Part shown: positions 14,890-18,068 of the stretch, one piece after another
How the letters are laid out: each line of letters opens with the position of its first letter
Numbering within the stretch: the first letter of the stretch is position 1
Assembly (NCBI GenBank): GCA_039029355.1
Contig: JBCCGI010000129.1
Coordinates: 1 to 18,068, forward strand
Source of the DNA: JBCCGI01 sp039029355
Lineage (GTDB): Bacteria > Planctomycetota > UBA1135 > GCA-002686595
DNA: 18,068 nt
Direction: 5' to 3'
Notes under the pieces: model-generated
Told to the model about the DNA's origin: nothing
The model's database searches: none
The model's input: only the letters and a program-made list of their open reading frames with translations
Translations under genes and position numbers: made by a program

Positions 14890-17049
14890 ATGCACTCCGG
14901 CTCCTACGACCACCGCGAGATCGAGCCCCGCTGGCAGGCCGAGTGGCGCGAGCGCCGCGCGTTCGAGCCCGAGGAACCAGGCGGGGAGCCGTGCCCGGGC
15001 AGGCGCGATTTCTACGTCGCCACCGCTCCGCCGTTCACGTCCGGCAACGTGCACCTCGGCCACGTGCGCAGCTACGCCCTGGGAGACGCGGTGGCGCGCT
15101 ACCGCCGGCTGCGGGGCGACAACGTGCTCTACGCCACCGGCTTCGACGCCTTCGGGCTGCCGGTCGAGATCGCCGCCATCGAGCGCGGCATTCCGCCCGC
15201 CGACTGGGTCGAACGCTGCATCGTGTCGATGCGGTCCGAGTTCGATCGCTTCGGCTTCTCGTTCGCCTGGTCGCGCGCGTACACGACCAGCGATCCGAGC
15301 TGCTACCGCTGGACGCAGTGGGTATTCCTGTGGCTGTTGGAGCGTGGGCTGATCTACCGCGCCGAGGCCCCGGTGGACTGGTGCCCCGCCTGCCGCTCGG
15401 TGCTGGCCAAGCTCCAGGTCGAGAACGGGCGCTGCTGGCGTTGCGACACGCCGACGGAGATCCGCGTCCGACACGCATGGTTCGTCCGCATCAGCTCCTA
15501 CCTGGAGCAGCTGTGGGACGAGCTGCCCGGCGGCGATCCGCGCCGCCGTTGGCTTCAGGGCCAGCGCAACCTCCTGGGCCGGATCGAGGGGGTCGAGGTG
15601 CAGCTCGACGTGGACGGGCACCCGCTGACCGCCTTCACCCGTCACGCGGACCGGGCCGGCGGGGCCGCGCTGGTCGCGGTGGCGCCCGGCGACCCGCTGT
15701 TGCAGCGGCTGGCCGACGACGGGGTGCGGCGTGCGCTTGCGGCCCTCGGCGATGCCGGCGGGGAGCGCGCCACCGGCCGCGTCGCCCTGGTCGACACGGG
15801 GCTCCGCGCGCGGTTCGCGGACGGACGAGCGCTTCCGGTGATCGCCACCCCCTATGCGGATGCCGCGTGCGGCGGCGACGCCGTGCTCGTGATCCCCGGA
15901 GAGAGCTCGGCCGAGGCCGAGCTCGCCGCGCGCGCCGGGGCTCCGGCGGGCGACGGAGCCCCGGTCGAGGAGCGCTCCGCCGTGCGCTTCCGCCAGCGCG
16001 ACGTCTCGATCTCGCGCCAGCGCTCCTGGGGCGCGCCGATCCCGGTCGTCGACTGCCCCGGCTGCGGCCCGGTGCCGGTCGCGGAGGCCGAGCTGCCGGT
16101 CGTGCTTCCGACCGACCTGGTGCCGACCGGGGAGGGCAACGCGCTCGCCTCCTGCGACGCGTTCGTCGAGACGACCTGCCCCCGCTGCGCCGGGCCGGCG
16201 CGGCGCGAGACCGACACGATCGACTGCTGGTTCGACTCGGTCTGGTTCCTGGCCGCCTGCACGGTTCCCGAGGGGCCGCGCCGCGAGCGGTTGTTCGAGG
16301 ATCCAGAGCTCCGGCGCTGGCTGCCGGTCGCGCTGGAGGTCTGTGGCGTGGACATCCCTCCGAACCAGATGGGCTTCCGCTTCCTCGCGAAGGCGGGGCG
16401 CGCGCACGGACTGCTGGGTTCGCTGCCCGGCGCGGAGCCCATCGCGGACACGCTGATGCACGAGATGATCCTCGCGGGCGGGCGGAAGATGAGCAAACAC
16501 CTCGGCAACGCCGTGGTGCCCGCCGAGCTGGTCGAGGCCCTGGGCGCCGACGCGGTGCGGCTCGCGGTGCTCTCGGCCGCGGCGCCGGCGAAGACCCTGC
16601 GCTGGACCGGCGACGAGCTGCCGCGCCGCTCGCGGGCCTTCCTCGACGCGCTCTTCACCTTCGTGGCCGCGCGCGCGGGCCAGCTCCCGGCCTCACCCGG
16701 CCCAGGCGCCGAGATCGAACCCTCCACCAAGCCGCGACGGCGGCTGAGCCGTTGGCTGGAGCGCGCCGTCGAACGGACCCACGCCGCCTACGGTCGGCAC
16801 GACTTCCACCAGGTAGCCCAAAACCTGAGACGGCTCTTCGAGTCCCTGGAGCGCTTCGAGCGCGAGGCGCGCGCGGCGGGGGAGTGGGGCACACACGACC
16901 AAGCGGCCATCGCCGTGGTCCTGCGCCACCTACTACTCCTCCTCAGCCCGCTCGCGCCGCACCTGGCTGAGGAGCTTTGGAGCCGCACCGGCGGCGAGGG
17001 GCTCCTGGCGGAGGCCCGGCTCGAGGGGGTTCCCGAGCCGGCGCGCTGA
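14890..17049 (+). CDS. Leucyl-tRNA synthetase paralogue, editing-dead, altered pocket, no C-terminal domain
   Basis: A class I synthetase clearly derived from LeuRS: TSGNVHLGHVRSYALGD (HIGH motif HLGH, 55-58), GFDAFGLPVE (84-93), zinc knuckles CPAC...CWRC (165-185) and CPGC...CPRC (389-433), ISRQRSWGAPIP, RETDTIDCWFDSVWF, and GRKMSKHLGN (KMSKS motif 533-537). At 719 residues it is about 140 shorter than usual LeuRS. The CP1 editing region (about 236-370) is degenerate: the Thr-rich TTRPDT site reads TRHADR, and the segment with the essential Asp reads PGESSAE. The conserved GGIEHAIMH segment reads CGVDIPPNQ, so both pocket histidines are gone. The protein stops after the anticodon-binding domain, so the C-terminal elbow-binding domain is absent. 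GAGGAGG lies 5 bases before the ATG. It is unlikely to be the housekeeping enzyme. It may activate another amino acid for the operon's pathway, with or without tRNA. Confidence 0.85.
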   Translation: MHSGSYDHREIEPRWQAEWRERRAFEPEEPGGEPCPGRRDFYVATAPPFTSGNVHLGHVRSYALGDAVARYRRLRGDNVLYATGFDAFGLPVEIAAIERGIPPADWVERCIVSMRSEFDRFGFSFAWSRAYTTSDPSCYRWTQWVFLWLLERGLIYRAEAPVDWCPACRSVLAKLQVENGRCWRCDTPTEIRVRHAWFVRISSYLEQLWDELPGGDPRRRWLQGQRNLLGRIEGVEVQLDVDGHPLTAFTRHADRAGGAALVAVAPGDPLLQRLADDGVRRALAALGDAGGERATGRVALVDTGLRARFADGRALPVIATPYADAACGGDAVLVIPGESSAEAELAARAGAPAGDGAPVEERSAVRFRQRDVSISRQRSWGAPIPVVDCPGCGPVPVAEAELPVVLPTDLVPTGEGNALASCDAFVETTCPRCAGPARRETDTIDCWFDSVWFLAACTVPEGPRRERLFEDPELRRWLPVALEVCGVDIPPNQMGFRFLAKAGRAHGLLGSLPGAEPIADTLMHEMILAGGRKMSKHLGNAVVPAELVEALGADAVRLAVLSAAAPAKTLRWTGDELPRRSRAFLDALFTFVAARAGQLPASPGPGAEIEPSTKPRRRLSRWLERAVERTHAAYGRHDFHQVAQNLRRLFESLERFEREARAAGEWGTHDQAAIAVVLRHLLLLLSPLAPHLAEELWSRTGGEGLLAEARLEGVPEPAR

Positions 17050-17069
17050 GCCGAAGCCTCAGTGTGGCC

Positions 17070-17100
17070 CGGATCGGGGGCGGTCACCGCCCCTGATCCG
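17070..17100 (+). terminator. Hairpin after the synthetase paralogue (first repeat unit)
   Basis: CGGATC and GGGGCGGT pair with ACCGCCCC and GATCCG around a single central C, with one G-U between the two stem parts, giving a nearly continuous 15-bp stem 20 bases after the stop. There is no U-tract. Its place between convergent genes suggests termination for one or both. Confidence 0.5.
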
Positions 17101-17251
17101 CGGCACCTTCGAGGGCGGTCACCGCCCCTGATCCGCGGCACCTTCGGGGGCGGTCACCGCCCCTGATCCGCGGCACCTTCGGGAACGGTCACCGCCCCGG
17201 ATCCGCGGCACCTTCGGGGAACGGTCGCCGCCCCAAATCAGCGGCACCTTC
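17077..17251. repeat. Five tandem 35-bp palindrome-containing repeats
   Basis: The unit core CGGTCACCGCCCC...GATCCGCGGCACCTTC recurs with CGGTC at 17081, 17116, 17151, 17186 and 17222. Spacing is 35, 35, 35 and 36 bases. Each unit contains GGGCGGT-C-ACCGCCC or a decayed form, then the GATCCGCGGCACC segment. The first three copies are nearly identical and the last two are diverged. The array lies between convergent gene ends. It resembles intergenic REP-type or protein-binding repeats. There is no spacer diversity, so it is not a CRISPR. Confidence 0.85.
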
Positions 17252-17288
17252 CGGGGCAGCCCGATCGCCGCAGCTCTCTCGCAGCCTT

Positions 17289-18068
17289 CTAGCCGTCCTC
17301 GGGCTGCGGTGCCTTCGGCTTCGGCTTGGGCTTCGGTCGCGCCTTGCGCTCGAAGGCGCCCAGCTGCTCCAGCACCCACACCAGCGTCGCCCGCACGCGC
17401 GCGCCGTCGGCCGCGAGCTGTTCGCCGCGCCGCTTGCCCGCCGCGCGGAGCTCACGGTCGCGCTGCACGGTCGTCGCCCACTCGGCCAGGAAGTCGGTCC
17501 ACTCCTCCGGGTCGCGCGGGAGCGCGTCGCCGACGGGCGGCGGCACCGAGCGGTGCTTGTCCCAAAGCGAGTGGAAGCGGATGCGGCTCTCGCCGTAGCC
17601 GTCGCGCATCACCGGCTCACCGGTCAGGTAGACCGACGCCAGCGCCTCGCGCAGGCCGCGGTAGCGGCGGGCCTCGGCGAAGACGTCGCCGATGGTTCCG
17701 TAGAGCGATTTGTGCTTCGACGGCGCCACGGGCGCCTTCCACTTGCGCCACTCGTCCAGCGCGTCGTGCACGATGCCGAGCGTGTCGACGTCCGGCATCT
17801 CGATCTCGACGCCCGAGGACCAGGCCTCGTAGAGCGAGCAGGGGAACACGTTCCCCTGGCGGTCGGTGTAGGCATGGGCGAAGGCGCCGAGGGCGAGCCG
17901 TGCTTCGCCCGTGTCGAGCGTGCGCAGCACGAGCGCCTCGGCCAGGTCGGCCTCGGGGGGGAAGCCCGCCAGCGCGTTCTCGAAGATGCGCTCGGGATCC
18001 TCGACGTCGGCGCCGCGGCTCAGCATGCCGGTGGCCCAGTCGTAGCTCCAGGCGCTGCGGAGCCGCCG
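17289..18068 (-). CDS. Conserved-looking protein of unknown function (N-terminus beyond window)
   Basis: I do not recognise a family. The frame is open from the right edge (14 further sensible codons, RRLRSAWSYDWATG, precede the first ATG at 18026), so the true start probably lies outside and the first 259 codons seen here are partial. The visible part is mixed, with predicted helices, several aromatic residues (AHAYTDRQGNVFPCSLYEAWSS near the N-terminal end, ESRIRFHSLWDKHRS in the middle) and one Cys. The end is a basic Lys-Pro repeat, KARPKPKPKPKAPQ, then an acidic PEDG. No signal peptide or membrane segment is visible in this portion. Third positions are strongly GC, supporting real coding. 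It converges on the synthetase-paralogue operon and is separated from it by the 35-bp repeats, so it is probably not part of that system. Confidence 0.7.
   Translation of the reverse strand, partial: RRLRSAWSYDWATGMLSRGADVEDPERIFENALAGFPPEADLAEALVLRTLDTGEARLALGAFAHAYTDRQGNVFPCSLYEAWSSGVEIEMPDVDTLGIVHDALDEWRKWKAPVAPSKHKSLYGTIGDVFAEARRYRGLREALASVYLTGEPVMRDGYGESRIRFHSLWDKHRSVPPPVGDALPRDPEEWTDFLAEWATTVQRDRELRAAGKRRGEQLAADGARVRATLVWVLEQLGAFERKARPKPKPKPKAPQPEDG

Noticed and set aside
14542..16500. Minus-strand 652-residue open frame antisense to the synthetase paralogue
   Set aside because: No motif or start signal; the opposite strand encodes unmistakable class I synthetase motifs.
17077..17251. 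CRISPR array
   Set aside because: Units are directly adjacent and nearly identical throughout, without variable spacers, and no cas genes are visible.
17119..17455. Minus-strand frames of 86 and 88 residues through the 35-bp repeats
   Set aside because: The 35-bp period is not a multiple of three and the frames overlap the better-supported unknown gene; they are by-products of GC-rich repeats.

Overview
This 18 kb window is very GC-rich (roughly 70% or more), with GC-saturated third codon positions, short gaps and several GTG/TTG starts. The organism looks like a high-GC planctomycete or a PVC-superphylum relative. The best support is the 728-residue protein at 2263-4449, in which a GreA/GreB transcript-cleavage domain sits behind about 570 extra residues, a layout known from Chlamydia and relatives. 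Abundant secreted proteins of unknown function also fit. The assignment is inference, not proof.

Left part (1-5719): a partial minus-strand gene for a secreted protein made of 21-22-residue repeats with paired cysteines; divergent from it, an HtrA/Deg-type serine protease with one PDZ domain; then, convergent, the long GreA-fusion protein and an RlmI-type 23S rRNA cytosine methyltransferase.

Middle (5848-10515): a tightly coupled plus-strand operon of an amidohydrolase-fold protein that has lost its usual metal-binding motifs, a DusB-like tRNA-dihydrouridine synthase and an HI0933/YhiN-type flavoprotein. The stops and starts overlap by 4 bp, and a strong 15-bp hairpin closes the operon. A minus-strand secreted protein ending in Cys-Cys-Gly-Cys follows (10616-11875).

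Region 11876-12781 has no convincing protein gene. It holds a minus-strand tRNA-Val(UAC)-like gene with perfect acceptor, anticodon and T stems plus CCA but no D arm, a decayed tRNA-sized element with a good 5' half, a few inverted repeats and an unusually AT-rich stretch. It looks like an insertion boundary or tRNA graveyard.

The most interesting part is the operon at 12782-17049: a nicotianamine-synthase-like enzyme (TTG start), a GNAT-fold transferase, a haem-oxygenase-like diiron oxidase with a complete set of putative iron ligands, and a leucyl-tRNA-synthetase paralogue. All four are translationally coupled or nearly so. The synthetase paralogue keeps its HIGH/KMSKS-type motifs and zinc knuckles, but has changed leucine-pocket residues, a wrecked editing site and no C-terminal tRNA-elbow domain. 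The set reads as an undescribed small-molecule pathway: SAM-derived aminobutyrate chemistry, amino-acid activation or aminoacyl-tRNA supply, acyl transfer and oxidation. The product could be a metallophore or a modified amino acid. It ends at five 35-bp palindrome-containing repeats, beyond which lies a convergent, partial gene of unknown function.
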